A stretch of DNA of 64,000 nt from Miscanthus floridulus (Eukaryota > Streptophyta > Magnoliopsida > Poales > Poaceae), in assembly GCF_019320115.1 (NCBI RefSeq), contig NC_089593.1:15280789-15344788 (forward strand), given 5' to 3'. Positions 12,538 to 23,608 of the stretch are shown in pieces (positions within the stretch are counted from its first letter, which is position 1; every line of letters starts with the position of its first letter). The position numbers and the translations under genes are program-made. The notes below the pieces were generated by a model that was given only the letters and a program-made list of their open reading frames with translations, was not told the DNA's origin and did not search any database.

Positions 12538-12970
12538 AAGGAAAAGCACCTCGAGCACATGTCAATTGTTGGGAAGATCACTTGTTTCATGGTCATCAAA
12601 GAAGCAAAATAGTGTTGCATTATCAACCGCCGAAGCCGAATATATATCCACCGGTAGTTGTTGTGCACAAGTACTTTGGATGAAGGCCACTTTGAGTGAC
12701 TTTGGAATCAAGTTCAAGAAAGCGCCATTGCTATGTGACAATGAGAGTGCAATCAAGTTGACCAACAATCCGGTTCAATATGCAAGAACAAAGCATATTG
12801 ATGTCTGCCACCATTTCATAAGATATCACCAACAAAAAGGGGACATTTGCATTGAGAGTGTAGGCACCGAAGATCAACTTGCCAATATATTCACAAAGTC
12901 ATTGGATGAGAAAAGGTTTTGCAAGCTAAGGAATGAGTTGAATATATTGGATTTCTCAAATATGTGTTGA
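12538..12970 (+). pseudogene. Copia pol: RNase H
   Basis: The reading frame resumes at LGRSLVSWSSKKQNSVALSTAEAEY and ends at a natural-looking TGA at 12970. The copia RNase H signatures STAEAEY, DNESAI and RTKHIDV are visible. The part around the first catalytic Asp, upstream, lies across the frame break. Confidence 0.8.
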
Positions 12971-14110
12971 TGCACCCCCCATTTATATGACATGCCTCTC
13001 CTTCGAGCAATCCAAGGTAAAAGTTGATTGGCATGGCATACATCCTTGCTAAGGACATGTTTAGTGCATCTAGTCATCTCTCACATTAAATAGGCTCATT
13101 CATGAAAATCAAATGAATTTGCTAATTATATGGTACCACTATTGCTTCTATGCTTATTTTGATCTAGTGGTAGGATATGACATGTTTGTGGGCTTGTAAA
13201 CCTAGTGTTTGATCTAGAAAATGAGCTCTAAGTGTTTAACTCAACATGGTACAAGATAACCCTTATTTGGAGGTGTGAAGAAGCTTGTCCTTGGATCAAA
13301 CCAAGTTAAATATCTTTGGCAAATGATCTAGATTAGACTAAATTTTGGGAAAATGATCCTCACCCCATTGATTGACATTGATAATCTCAACCTATCTACA
13401 TTTTAAACCTCTATGGTCATTGATGACAAAGGGGGAGAAAAACAAAGATATTAGTATATGGGTAGAAAAACAAAGATATTAGTGTACTAAGATAGTGAAA
13501 AGACAACAAAGGGGAGAATTTGACATAGGGGGAGTGTGACATAGGGGGAGTGATATGACAAAGGAAAGGGATCAATTAAAATTTTGAGCACATAAGTAGG
13601 GGGGAGCAAGCTCATGAACTTGTATGGTGCATTTGAATGTGCATTTCATATGTTTGCTTGCATGGCACAAGTTTTAAATTTCAATATCCATACTTGTGTG
13701 GTGTATGCTAGTTGTAGGTGTGAATGATGAAATGAAAATCTAGCATGCATAGGTTATCTAGTGATTTCATTTCCAAGTGTTTTCAAGTGGTATCGAGCTA
13801 ACCATGGTGCTAAGGATGGTATAATGGTGCACTCCAATTGGTATCACACTTCAAAGGTCCATCTTTTATACCTTAGCATCATTTGGTAGACATTGTCTCC
13901 TATATTTCCTATCTAAGCATATGTGCAAGCTTCAATCCAAACTCTTAGTACATATGTAGGGGGAGCAATTGCTACCATATGAAGTTCTTGAAACTTGTCC
14001 ATATCCTTTTACACATAGTAAATATGCTTGGACAAGCAACATGGATTCAATTGAATTTCTATTCATATCTTTGTGAAAGGGTTGTTATCAATTACCAAAA
14101 AGGGGGAGAT
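12971..14110 (+). other. Copia 3' untranslated region with multiple purine tracts
   Basis: It is non-coding. GGGGGAG-type purine tracts occur near 13430, 13510, 13528, 13544, 13599, 13959 and 14100, the last immediately before the 3' LTR. Multiple PPT copies are a described hallmark of Sireviruses; only the last is in position to prime plus-strand synthesis. Confidence 0.75.
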
Positions 14111-14300
14111 TGAAAGCCCTAGTTTGGTTTTGGTAAATTGATGAAACCCTAAGTGCTAACCTAGTTTATCAAAGTGATTATGAAATAGGTGGCACTACTC
14201 CAGGTGATGAAGAAATTGTGAAGGTCATGATGATGGTGATGCCATGATGATGATCAAGCGCTTGGACTTGAAAAGAAGAAAGAGAAAAACAAAAGGCTCA
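14111..14300 (+). repeat. Copia 3' LTR fragment
   Basis: It starts TGAAAGCCCTAGTTTGG and matches the first ~190 bases of the inner solo LTR at 40719-38744 read on the minus strand (AGTGCTAACC, GCTTGGACTTG, AGAAAGAGAAAAACAAA). It breaks off where NA2 LTR sequence begins. Confidence 0.8.
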
Positions 14301-14664
14301 AGGAGCGGGTGTCCTCGGTCGGTTGGTCCTAGTTGGAGAAGAGCTATAAGCAGGGGTTCGGTGTGTCCCCGGTCGAAGACGGGGGTCGGAGTCAGAAGTG
14401 GTGTTTGGCTAGGCCTTTTGATCAGAGAGGCCATCTGGTGGTGGGCCGGAGTCGAAAGCGAGCATTGTTCCTTCTTAGTGAGGCCTTCCGGTCGGAGAGG
14501 TTGGCCGGAGTCGGAAGTATGCACCGTTCCTCCTCAGCTAGGCCTTCTGGTCGGAGATTGGATCATCATTCTGGCCTGTGTTTAGGCATTTGGGCCGGCC
14601 TAGGAGTTGTGCGTCGTTCACAACATTTGTCTGCATGGTCGAGCCTTTGTTGGCAAGCCTGCCC
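14301..14664 (-). repeat. NA2 3' LTR fragment
   Basis: It aligns with the terminal third of the NA2 5' LTR (about 19475-19850), sharing GGTTCGGTG, GAGCATTGTTCCT and TCGGAGATTGGATC. Neither LTR terminus is intact. Confidence 0.8.
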
Positions 14665-15708
14665 TGAGTCCCAAGACCGGACAGCAGAGGTGACTGATGC
14701 ATGGGTGGTGGAGCAGCTCGCGGTGGAGTGGGCGACCACCGCCGAGCAGGGGCTTGAGGTGGCAAAGGTCCGCCAGGTGGAGACCAAGGCAGTGCTGCAG
14801 AAGTCCCTAGCGGCGCTCCAAAGTTCCCTAGAGACCCTAGAGACGGTGGAAGGCCTTGGAGTCAGAGCGAAAGGCCCGGTCAAAGGCCGACCAGGAAGTG
14901 CTCGCACTTTGGGGCCAGGTGATGGGGACGGAGGAGGTGAACGCCTGGCTGTGCGAGTAGGTGACTCGAGAGGAGGAGGGACTCTCCATCCTCGGGAACA
15001 CCTAGCTCGATACATGCCTTTTCTGCTTTTTGACATGTTGGTTTCTTCCTTTAGCTTGCTTCTGAGCTTGTCGTCCTTCTTCCAGAGCTGGGTCAAAAGG
15101 TGGAGTCATTGGAGCAGGACCTGGAGAAGGCCAAGGCAATGATTGGCCGAAATGCGGAGGCACCGGCCAAGTCCCTTGAAGAGCGACGTGCTCTCCAGGG
15201 GGAACTTGACCAAATATGCAATTTTGCCCTGCTCATCGTCTTGGAGGTCTTCGGGTCAGCACCAAGTACCAGCGCGCCCGCCATCTGGCTGGCGGAGGTT
15301 TCAGATGAGGTTCGGGCCCTCATCACCGATGGGTTGTTCTATGGGACGTCGAGGGTGTTGACTTTGGTGGCGACGTACCACCCGACCCTAGACTTTGCCA
15401 CCATCTGCAGTAGGTATGTCGATGGCTAGAGCGCGGAGGACATCCACTCACTCAGGGAGAGCCTGCTGCCACACGCAAAGCTGGTGGCGGAGCAGGTCTC
15501 TGCGCAGTGGGTGATGGATGCTTGTCGTGCAGACATGGCCAAAGGCGCGCGTCAGGAGGACGTCGCCCAGCCTATGGATGGCATGGAGCTTGGGTTAGAA
15601 GCGGATGTTGCCCTGCCTCTGATCGAGCCAAACGTTGCCCAGTCGAAGGACGAGCAGCCCCTACCCTCGTCGGTCGAGCCGGTAGTCGATGCCACCGGGA
15701 AGCCATAG
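14665..15708 (+). pseudogene. NA2 antisense ORF, 5' truncated
   Basis: It begins inside the coiled-coil region: TGCCCTGAGTCCCAAG here corresponds to TGCCACGAGTCCCAGG at about 4396 in NA1. The last NA1 intron is kept (ending CTTCCAG near 15083), as are the exon starting ELGQKVESLEQDLE and the C-terminal segment around GLFYGTSRVLTLVATYHP. A TAG at 15427-15429 interrupts it. It ends at the TAG at 15706-15708. The start and PF04195-type region are deleted. Confidence 0.65.
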
Positions 15709-16326
15709 TAGAAGTTTTTAGAGTAGAAATACTTTAGCAGATGTAAAAGATAATGTCGTGGGAGAGCCCCATGTGTAAAGTGTTTTTGTGTATTCATGAA
15801 TACAGTAACTTTATGGTGGAACTACTTTGTTCGGGGAAGCTTGTCTCATCCGTTCCTTATTTTTTATCTTAGCATAACTTTGTTTTTTATTATTTTGTTT
15901 TTTGCACCTGCCCGTTTGTATCGTAGGCTGCAACCTTAAGAGCCCGGGTGTGGCCCACGAGGCTCAGCTGCTCGTAACCATAGGTAGAGGCAGGGTGCGG
16001 TCAGTCGAAATATTTAAAGCAAAGTTACTTAAGGTAATTAAAGGAACAGACTACCCTTTTGTTCGGGAAAAATGTATTTATCATATGATAGCAAAAAGAG
16101 AGGTGGCATCTCACCCCCATGGAGCCCCTAAGCGACCTGGGCCAAAAGTGTTTGGGTCGGGGCGCTTTATAGGAGCAAACGTTAAGTAAAAAATGGTAAG
16201 ACTGAATTTTAGGGGAAGAAATGACGTAGTTGTTCGCTGTTCCAAGTGTTGGTGAGAACATTGCCGTTGTTGTCCTTCAGTCGGTAGGCGCCCGGTTGGA
16301 TCACCTCGGGCGCCATATAGGGACCT
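15709..16326. other. Spacer between NA2 aORF and gag
   Basis: Collinear with NA1 5458-6097 (shared GTTCGGGGAAGCTTGT and TAGGCTGCAAC). No gene is seen. Confidence 0.55.
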
Positions 16327-18590
16327 TCAGTCATCCGGATCCTTGCCCGCCATGCCCCCTTTCTTGGCTGCTACCTCCTTGCCTTTTCCTTCCTTTGGCC
16401 CGCCGGCCCATCGTAGAAAGCGCTTGAGGAGCTCACAGTCCTTGTAGAGGTGCTTGATGGGGTAGGCGTGGTTGGTGCATGGGCTCTCCATGAGCTCATT
16501 GAAGTGGTCCAGGAGGCCCTGCTGGGGCTGCTTGCCCGTGTGATCGGCCACGGCGACCAATGTGGAGTTGGCCGATCGACAACGATCTTTCTTATTCTTT
16601 TTGCCCCTCTACGTAGAGGGGCCCTCGTTCGGATCCTCGCGCTTGGCCTTGCCTTTGTCCCGACCTCCGTAGAAGACCGCTCCGACCGCCTCCTCGCTAG
16701 AGGCATGGTTCGTGGCGATGTCGAGTAGGTCACGGGTGGTACGGGGCTTCAGGCAGCCAAGCTTGTGGATCAGGGACTCACAGGTTGTCCCAGAGAGGAA
16801 TGTGCTGATGACGTCTGTGTCTGACATCAGGGATGGAGTTGCATCTTTTGGAGAACCTGTGGATGTAATCCCGCAGGGGCTCGCTGGGCTCCTACTGGCA
16901 GCTCTTGAGGTCCCAAGAGTTCTTAGAGCGGACATACGTCCCCTGGAAGATCCCAATGAAGACCCTCTTGATGTTCGTCCAGTCGTGGATGCTGTCATGT
17001 GGGAGGAATTCAAGCCATGCTCAAACATGTTCCCCACGCAGATAGGGAGGTACTGAATGATGAAGTGGTCATTATCCACTCCACCGGCTCGGCAGGCGAG
17101 CAAGAAATCTTCAAGCCATATACTGGGGTTCGTCTCCTTGGTATACTTGGTGATATTGGTAGGGGGTCGGAAGCGCTATGGGAATGGCGCTCTCTAGATG
17201 TGTCGGCCAAAGTCCCATGGTCCTGGGCCATCCGGGCTAGGACTCTGGTCGTCCGACCGGCGACCACGCCTGGGGTGCGTTTCACCACTCCACATGATGG
17301 TTCGACCGGGGTCTATGTCGCTTGCCCTCACAGTCGCCCAATGGATGTCATCATCATGCCAGGCCCAACGCCAGTTGCTGATGACGCTACGAGCATCTTG
17401 GTTTGGCCTAAGCTGCTCGCGCACGGGCGGCCGATGCGGAGCGGGCGCTAGGTCAGGTCAAGGCACAGCTGTGGCCTCCTGTGCCGTGCTCAGCGGCTGT
17501 AGCAGTGAGCAGATGGAGTGATTCATCCGGTGCGTCCCCACTCCCCTGGTGGGGAGAGAGGCCATGAGTCGATGTCGCGATGCGGAGCTCTCCGCCTGTC
17601 GAACGGCAGCGGTTTCCATCAATGCCCGGAGATTCTGGTGGATCACCTATTCCTGGGGGACGTTTGGCTCGGGAAGGCCGCATAGAAGCATTACCACGGC
17701 GATAATGTTATGGCCAGCCCGGGCAAACTATGGGGGATCGTTCCCCCCGTCCATGATGTTGTGCTGGACCTGGCGGGTGAGACCCCGAGCGCCGTTCACT
17801 GGGTTATGCGCACGGGGCGCAGCGTGGTGCGCCGAGCGCGTCGACACAGGTGGTGGCTGGTTCTGCCACCGTTGTCATAGCTTCTCGCTGTGCTTTTGCA
17901 CGAGCGCGAGGGCCCCCGCACGAGGGTCCAGAGGGGTGTGAGTCTGCAAGGACTCCGCTATCACCGGCGGCTGTCCTAGAGCGTCCGCCATAGCGCACTC
18001 CTGGAACAGACGATGGCTAGGTGCCACGTCGCCGATGCTAGAGCCGTCACTCTCAACCTCATCATCTACGAGTTCATAGAAACAGGTGGGAGCATAGCTC
18101 GCTATCCCCATGAATTCGAATGTGAGAGGAGGCGGCGTTATCATTTTTTGGAGCCCCCGGGCATACGCGTCCGTGGGGGACGCGAGGCCATAGGGGAACC
18201 GGTCGTACGGTGGCTACGGTGCGGACAACGCGGCCCCTCTGGATAATCAGCGGAAGATAGTAAATAGCGAGTAAATAACAGTATGTACATTACTTACAGC
18301 GGGGTTTGAGTAGAGCATTTGCTCAGAATGAAGCGCAGGCACCTCGTCGTTGAAGTCGTCATGTATCCTGGAGCCGATGGAGGGCGCCGGAATGGGTGCC
18401 TCCTCGCGGAGGTGCAGCACACCGAGCTAGTTAGCGACGAAGTCCAGGCTTCCGAAAAGGAAGGCCTAAGACGGCTCGAAGATAGGTGGAACCCACATCC
18501 CAACAGGCGGGAGTGCGAGAAACTCCAGTGAGCCGAAGCGAGTCATATCGCTTGAGCCCGCCACGGCGAATGTGCGAAAAAGTGGGCCAT
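16327..18590 (-). pseudogene. NA2 gag
   Basis: The start at 18590 (MAH) matches the NA1 start. A possible intron opens with GTAAGT near 18296 and closes near ATCCAG at 18239. Unlike NA1 it keeps the retrotransposon gag core (16600-17100), with motifs LLACRAGGVDND, STFLSGTTCESL, LLDIATNHASSEEAVGAVF. The C-terminus (HLYKDCELLKRFL) ends at GKDPDD and TGA (16327). Several stops (TAG and others) and at least one frameshift break it. The shared end of gag in NA1 and NA2 shows that loss of pol predates both insertions. Confidence 0.7.
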
Positions 18591-18625
18591 CCGATGACCA
18601 AAAGTGTGAACGCACAGTGTCTTCA

Positions 18626-18643
18626 CCACGAACAGCGTCAACT
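18626..18643 (-). other. Degenerate primer binding site of NA2
   Basis: The minus strand reads TTGACGCTGTTCGTGGTG next to the 5' LTR. It differs from the NA1 site at several places, as expected for a decayed copy. Confidence 0.5.
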
Positions 18644-19877
18644 GTCAGTGTAGAAAGTGACCAACACGTAAATATTTGTAGTTTTACCGTATGTTGTGAT
18701 CGGATGTGGCCTAGCACTCAATGACACAGGGTTTATACTGGTTCAGACAACGTGTCCTACGTCCAGTTTGAGTTGATTGGTAAATTTATTCCTAAGCCTA
18801 GGTGCTCAAAGTTTGTTGTGGGGTTATAAACGGAAGGGAGAAAGATGGGGGTACAAGAGGTTCGGTCGGACTCTGGTCTGAAGGGCCAAGAGTGACGGGA
18901 GCTCTGCTATGAGCTAAGTGTTCGAGCGTGCGCTCGAGGTTTTAACCTAGTGGTTCTTGTTGTGGTGTGTGAGTGAACTTGGGATGTTGTGGACCGATTC
19001 TCCCTCTTTGGGAGAGAGTGCATCCCCTTTTATAGATGAAGGGCGTGGCCTTACAAGTGAGAGAGAGAGAGAGAGTATGTATGCTAAGTCTTGTTGCCTA
19101 TGCCGTTGGGTACAAGATGATTGTAGGCGCCCATAACACTGTTAATATCAGATGCATGTGGAACGTTGCGTTGTCTTCTTCTGGTATGACAGACGTCGGT
19201 GCCTGCCATACTGTTGATGCCTAGAGGTATGCAAGGGGTTTTACCGTGCTCGTCTAGTATGGGAGTTGCGGGCGCCCATAATACTATAGGGCAAATGTCG
19301 GTGCCCACAACACTGTTTGGATTCTAACATGCCTGGAAGGTTGTAGGGCACTCTTCTGACATGTCCTGTCGGTACTGTCCTGCAGGTGTACAGGGTACGG
19401 TCCTCGGTATTGCGGTTGACTTGAGTGCCCTGTCTTACTTGCTCCGTTTGTTTCCTGGTCCTCACCGAGTGGGCATCCCCGGTTGGTTGGTCACAGTTGG
19501 CTCCGACTGCGCCAGTCGGAGAAGAGTTGTAAGCAGAGGTTCGGTGCGTCCCCGGTCGGAGATAGGGTCAGAGTCGAAAGTGGTGTTCGGCCAAGCCTTC
19601 CGGTTGGAGAGGTTGTCCGGTGGTGGGACGGAGTCGGAAGCGAGCATTGTTCCTCCTTAGTGAGGCCTTCCGGCCGGAGAGGTGGGCCGGAGTTGGAAAT
19701 GGACGCCGTTCCTTTTTGGCTAGGCCTTCCGGTCGGAGATTGGATCGCCTTTCTGGCCTGTCGTTGAGGCATTTGGGTCGGTTCGGGAGATGCGCGTCGT
19801 TCGCAACGTTTGTTTGTTGGGCCGAGCCTTTGTTGGGAAGCCAGTCCATGAGAGACCCCAGGTTTATGAAGCCAACA
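18644..19877 (-). repeat. 5' LTR of NA2
   Basis: Starts TGTCAGTG and ends AAGCCAACA, about 1234 bp, same family as the NA1 LTR. A TATAAAAG box on the minus strand lies at 19027-19034. Sequence right of 19877 is not copia LTR, so this flank does not match the left one. Confidence 0.85.
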
Positions 19878-20020
19878 ACAGTATTAATTGATGTTACATA
19901 TTTCGCCTTTACGGCTTCACTCATGGGCCTATATAAATATTAAAGTGCGTTAAGAAAAATATGTATTGGTCTTATGAAATTTATTAGAATTTGTGTACAT
20001 GAGCTTAGCAACGAGACCAT

Positions 20021-20263
20021 GGCCTCGTTTAGATTGTGAAAAAATTTCAACTCGATGAATAGTAGCACTTTCGTCTTATTTGACAAATATTGTCCAATCG
20101 TGGACCAACTAGGCTCAAAAGATTCATCTCGTGATTTCGAACTAAACTGTGCAATTAGTTATTTTTTTTACCTACATTTAATACTACATGCAAGCGGCTA
20201 AAAATTGATGTGATGGAGAGAGAGTGAAAAAATTTGGAATTTGGATGGCATCTAAACAAGGCC
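20021..20263. mobile_element. MITE with GGCCTCGTTTAGAT ends
   Basis: The terminal inverted repeats are GGCCTCGTTTAGAT and ATCTAAACAAGGCC, length 243 bp. CAT flanks both sides, fitting a 3-bp target duplication. The core AACTGTGCAATTAGTT is shared with the MITE at 37327-37569. I do not assign the superfamily with certainty. Confidence 0.75.
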
Positions 20264-20436
20264 CATATAAATTAGGGAACACAGACCGGCTGCCGCAGTT
20301 TGATTTGGCCGTGTACTGTACTATGGTGGCTGGCTGCCTTTTTCCTGCGCCCTGCACTTAACATTATTGATTTGACGGGGTAAACTGGTACCTACTCCCA
20401 GATAGGGTGGAGGGATAGGGCTGCCCCTCTCTAGTC

Positions 20437-20926
20437 CTCCCTTCGTCCCGTAATAACCGACTTTAATTTTTTTTCTCCAAATAAGAGCACATCTACGTAT
20501 GACACAAACCAACTCTATTTATCTTTTCTATTTTCTCTTTTTCTAAGTCACAATAATTACATTTTTATAGGAATATATATGCAATTTCTCACTAGCATTG
20601 ATATCTTTACCATAATTCTAAAAGTGCACTTATTTTAGGACAGAGGTATGGATGAAAATGGATTGGATATGGACAGATATAACATATATTACCTTTGTTT
20701 TCATATTTATGTCCGGATTCGGATTCGAATACGGATAGTGTGAACAATGTCAGATAGGATACAATTAGATATCGACATCATAAATATGTGATTTGAGTAT
20801 TCGGATACGGGTATGGTATCGAATGTTGAATATCCGAACTTGGATACAGACAGATCTAAACTCCTCTAAACGAATTCGGTCTGGTAAGAAAATATTTGTA
20901 CTGTTTTCACCCCTCAACAGAGGGAG
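20437..20926. mobile_element. Stowaway MITE interrupted by a Ds-like element
   Basis: The left end CTCCCTTCGTCCC and the right end GGACAGAGGGAG fit the Stowaway consensus CTCCCTCCGTCC. The right flank is TA; the left flank has mutated. The Ds-like element at 20647-20915 sits three bases from the right end. Confidence 0.6.
20647..20915. mobile_element. Ds-like hAT element
   Basis: The ends TATGGATGAAAATGG and CTGTTTTCACCCCTC form an imperfect inverted repeat resembling Ac/Ds termini (AGGGATGAAAA). The interior has GGATTCGGATTCG-type motifs. The flanks GACAGAGG and AACAGAGG form an 8-bp target duplication with one mismatch, the size made by hAT transposases. It is non-coding, 269 bp. Confidence 0.65.
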
Positions 20927-22081
20927 TAGTGTCTACGGTAGCTCCAGCCGTAGCTGCGCCACCTCAGTCCTAGAATGAATTTCATAAAATGTACTGTAGA
21001 TACTGATAATTGGTCAATCCCAGTCCAACCACCTGCAGTAACAAACATTTTTTTTAAGAGAAAGGAGGCTGTAAGGATCTTTTCAGCCTACCTCTCCACC
21101 CACATATATGGTAGTTAGCTCTTCACCATTAATACATGATCCACTTATCTCTCTTATAAAGTTACTCAATTCTAGTGTCTAAGCCGACTATATAAGCCGC
21201 TTCTCTTCTCTTCTCTTTTCTCCTCTCTTCCACCTCATCATTCAGCCTGCTTTACACGCTGCTATTATACTTGCTCTAAACAGCACAAACAAGCCCTCGT
21301 CAGTCACACGCACACCCCTTGCAGAGTGCAAGACCAGTCTTGACTTGTGGAACACAGTAGTAGCAGTATCTTACTACTAACTACCGAGAAGTTAAACATT
21401 ACTTTTAGCAAGATTTAGTGGGCTAATGATAGAGGGACAGGGTTATGACTGCCTTCGATTTAAACTAGTTACCTAGTTCATGTCTGTTTTGATCCATATA
21501 GCTAATAAACTCCGTATCTATCTACAGATGTATTAGAATACGCCTTAATTTTTTATTTCCCTTCACTCTCTCCCACAACATCTCCCTTTCTCCCTCTCCA
21601 CAGAGGTAACCAGAGCCTCCAAGGCGAGTCCATGGCAGAAATGACAGGTTCGTCGGCCACTGGCGCCTCCACTTCGTCGCTGCCGGCGTTGGAGGCAATG
21701 CCACGGTCATGACAGAGAGCAGGGGCGAAGGCAATCGGCGTCGAGGTGAGGCACTCAGCGACCATAAGGCCAGGTGGCGACAACCATAAGGCCAGGTGGC
21801 TGGATCAAAGGAGGATGCTCTCCTCGGTGACGTGGCTGTCGCGGAGCGTAGGACGAGGCTGCAACGGAAGCGTCTACTCCCCCACTTTATTTGGTCCCGA
21901 ATTACTACTTGGAGCCCCGGGCACGGCGGCGCATCGACGCCAGGCCTGGTGGAACGACTTCGGCTGGCGCGGATCGACAAGAAGCCTCATCCTCCACTGC
22001 GAGGGAGAGGGGAGAGGGGAGAGGGGAGAGGTGGAGGACAAAAAGAGCCTTTTGCCTGTTATGATCACTTTTAGCTCTGGT
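20927..22081. other. Intergenic stretch without a supported gene
   Basis: Contains TE-like debris. GCTATTATACTTGCTCTAA near 21262-21281 resembles one end of a common grass MITE. A GC-rich block at 21590-22070 has overlapping short reading frames on both strands without recognisable domains, plus a short GGGAGA repeat at 22002-22032. Confidence 0.4.
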
Positions 22082-22382
22082 TAGGCTATCTTCAACTCCA
22101 ACAACGACATCTAAAATACAAGATTTATTTGTCCTTTAGGTAGCGCTACCGACAAAAGGTTTAATACATATTCGACATCTTCTCCAACAACAAGACCCAA
22201 AAGAGAATCCTTTCTGTAAATGGGTTTCCAGAAAAGAGGATGCCCATATTTGGGTTGTGCCTCTCAGGCAACCCAAAATAGGTCACCTGTATAGCTACTC
22301 TATTGAAGACTGATTTTGGGTCTCTTGCTAGCCATTTTCGGTTTGGGTGTCCATATGAGTTCCTTGTTGGAGACTGTCTTAG
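22082..22382. mobile_element. Possible MITE
   Basis: The left end (GGCTATCTTCAACTCCAACAA) and right end (CCTTGTTGGAGACTGTCTTA) are loosely inverted around the shared TCTCCAACAA-type block. No clear target duplication. Confidence 0.35.
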
Positions 22383-22605
22383 CACGTTTCTATCGACTGC
22401 TAGTGAATGTTAGCGCTACCTTTTAATCGGTTCATCTAGATCCCACATCGGACTAAACATTAGCGTCTCCGTCCCTAAATAACTGTCGCCGTTGACGTAC
22501 GTGCCACAAGTTTAACTCGCTTTGTAGAAAACACGTGCAAACATGAGCTGCTTTGATCGATTTGAACTTTGATCTTTGATCAAATTTATATAAAAAAATA
22601 CTAAC

Positions 22606-22610
22606 GTTCC
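22606..22610. other. Target-site duplication of TAT1, left
   Basis: GTTCC, repeated exactly at 36384-36388 right of the other LTR. Confidence 0.95.
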
Positions 22611-23592
22611 TGTTGAGACTAGCGGTCTCAGACAATGTAGAGGAGGTAGAGGCCTCCGCCCGCTAAGCGCTGCCCACGGGCGGAGGCTCGGGAAACAGGC
22701 ACGACAAGTGGGCGTGTAGAGAAGTGGCACGTAAAACTAGGGCTTCATTAAATGCATTTTCCGACCTCTCGTACTGTTACAAGTGTTCTCTATTTATAGG
22801 GCTCAGCTACCACTTTTACAGAGTTTACAATAGTACCCTCCAACTGCTACAGTACATTCTCGGAATATTCCACTACTCGCCTCTCCTCTCGGGGGTAATC
22901 TTGTCATGCCGCTCTCAGGTACTGGGACTGCGCGATCAGCCGGCCCATCAGGCCTCAGGATTCGTAGATGGGCCTCTGGGCCTCCGCCGTCGGTCTCCGC
23001 CCCATCAGGCCTCTAGATTCGGTGAAGGGCCTTTGGGCCTCCGCCGTCGGTCTCCGCCCCTTGGACGCCGGGGCCGCAGACCCCCGACGCCCTGTATTAC
23101 CGTCCTCCTGGTCGGGTCTCCGCCCCTACGAGCGGAGGCCGGTCCGGCGTGCCTGCATCGTCCACGAGCGCCTTCCTCTGGTCTGTCGGTCTCCACCCCT
23201 GGGACGCCAGGGTCGCAGACCCCCGACGCCCTGTATTGCCGTCCTCCTGCTCGAGTCTCCACCCCTATGAGCGGAGGCCGGTCCGGCACGCCCGCATCAT
23301 CCACGAGCGCCTTCCTCTGGTTACCTGCACACACACGTAGGTAATGTTGGCACTTGATTAGCCTTGCAGCGGGGCGGCCTCCGCCCCCTCTGCCCGGAGA
23401 CGCCTACGAGCTAACCGGGCGGAGGCTGCGCCAGGGTCACCGGCAGCATCCTGCAAGCTGTCTGAGAAACCGCCATCTTTCTAGGTCTAGAGGCTTGGTA
23501 GCTGGGCCTTTGCTTAGGTAGTTGGTTAGAGACGTCTCTACGAATTGCTGGCCGCGTAGGTCTCCGCCACTCTCGGAGGCCATGTTACAACA
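22611..23592 (-). repeat. 3' LTR of TAT1
   Basis: TGTTGAGACT to TTACAACA, 982 bp. The interior is rich in GGCCTCCGCC-type motifs and contains a partial internal duplication around TCCACGAGCGCCTTCC (near 23160 and 23300). Confidence 0.95.
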
Positions 23593-23608
23593 GTTCCCCC
23601 CTTTTGAG
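23593..23608 (-). other. Polypurine tract of TAT1
   Basis: The minus strand reads CTCAAAAGGGGGGAAC immediately before the 3' LTR. Confidence 0.85.

Larger units (their letters stand above)
9033..14300 (+). mobile_element. Sirevirus-like Ty1/copia element, 5' truncated
   Basis: Domain order gag, PR, IN, RT, RNase H is the copia order. The 3' untranslated region carries repeated purine tracts and the 3' LTR starts at 14111 with TGAAAGCCCTAG. The 5' LTR and start of gag are absent. The left edge abuts the end of the NA1 LTR, so the missing part may lie left of the window on the far side of NA1. Only about 190 bases of the 3' LTR remain before NA2 sequence. Codon use is AT-rich, unlike the GC-rich gypsy elements around it. 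Confidence 0.85.
14301..19877 (-). mobile_element. NA2: rearranged second copy of the NA1 family
   Basis: Same minus-strand layout as NA1: 3' LTR fragment (14301-14664), plus-strand aORF (14665-15708), gag on the minus strand (18590-16327), PBS and a complete 5' LTR (18644-19877). The 3' LTR has lost its first two thirds and is fused directly to the middle of the aORF, removing the PPT, the repeats and the aORF start. Pol is again absent. Confidence 0.75.

Noticed and set aside
21522..22084. Overlapping frames of 110-150 codons on both strands
   Set aside because: No domain, no splice support and no flanking promoter; low-complexity GGGAGA at one end. Could be a relic, but not callable.
22724..23344. 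A 206-codon frame, with a similar one at 35680-36135
   Set aside because: Both lie inside the TAT1 LTRs and reflect the GC-rich LTR repeats rather than a gene.
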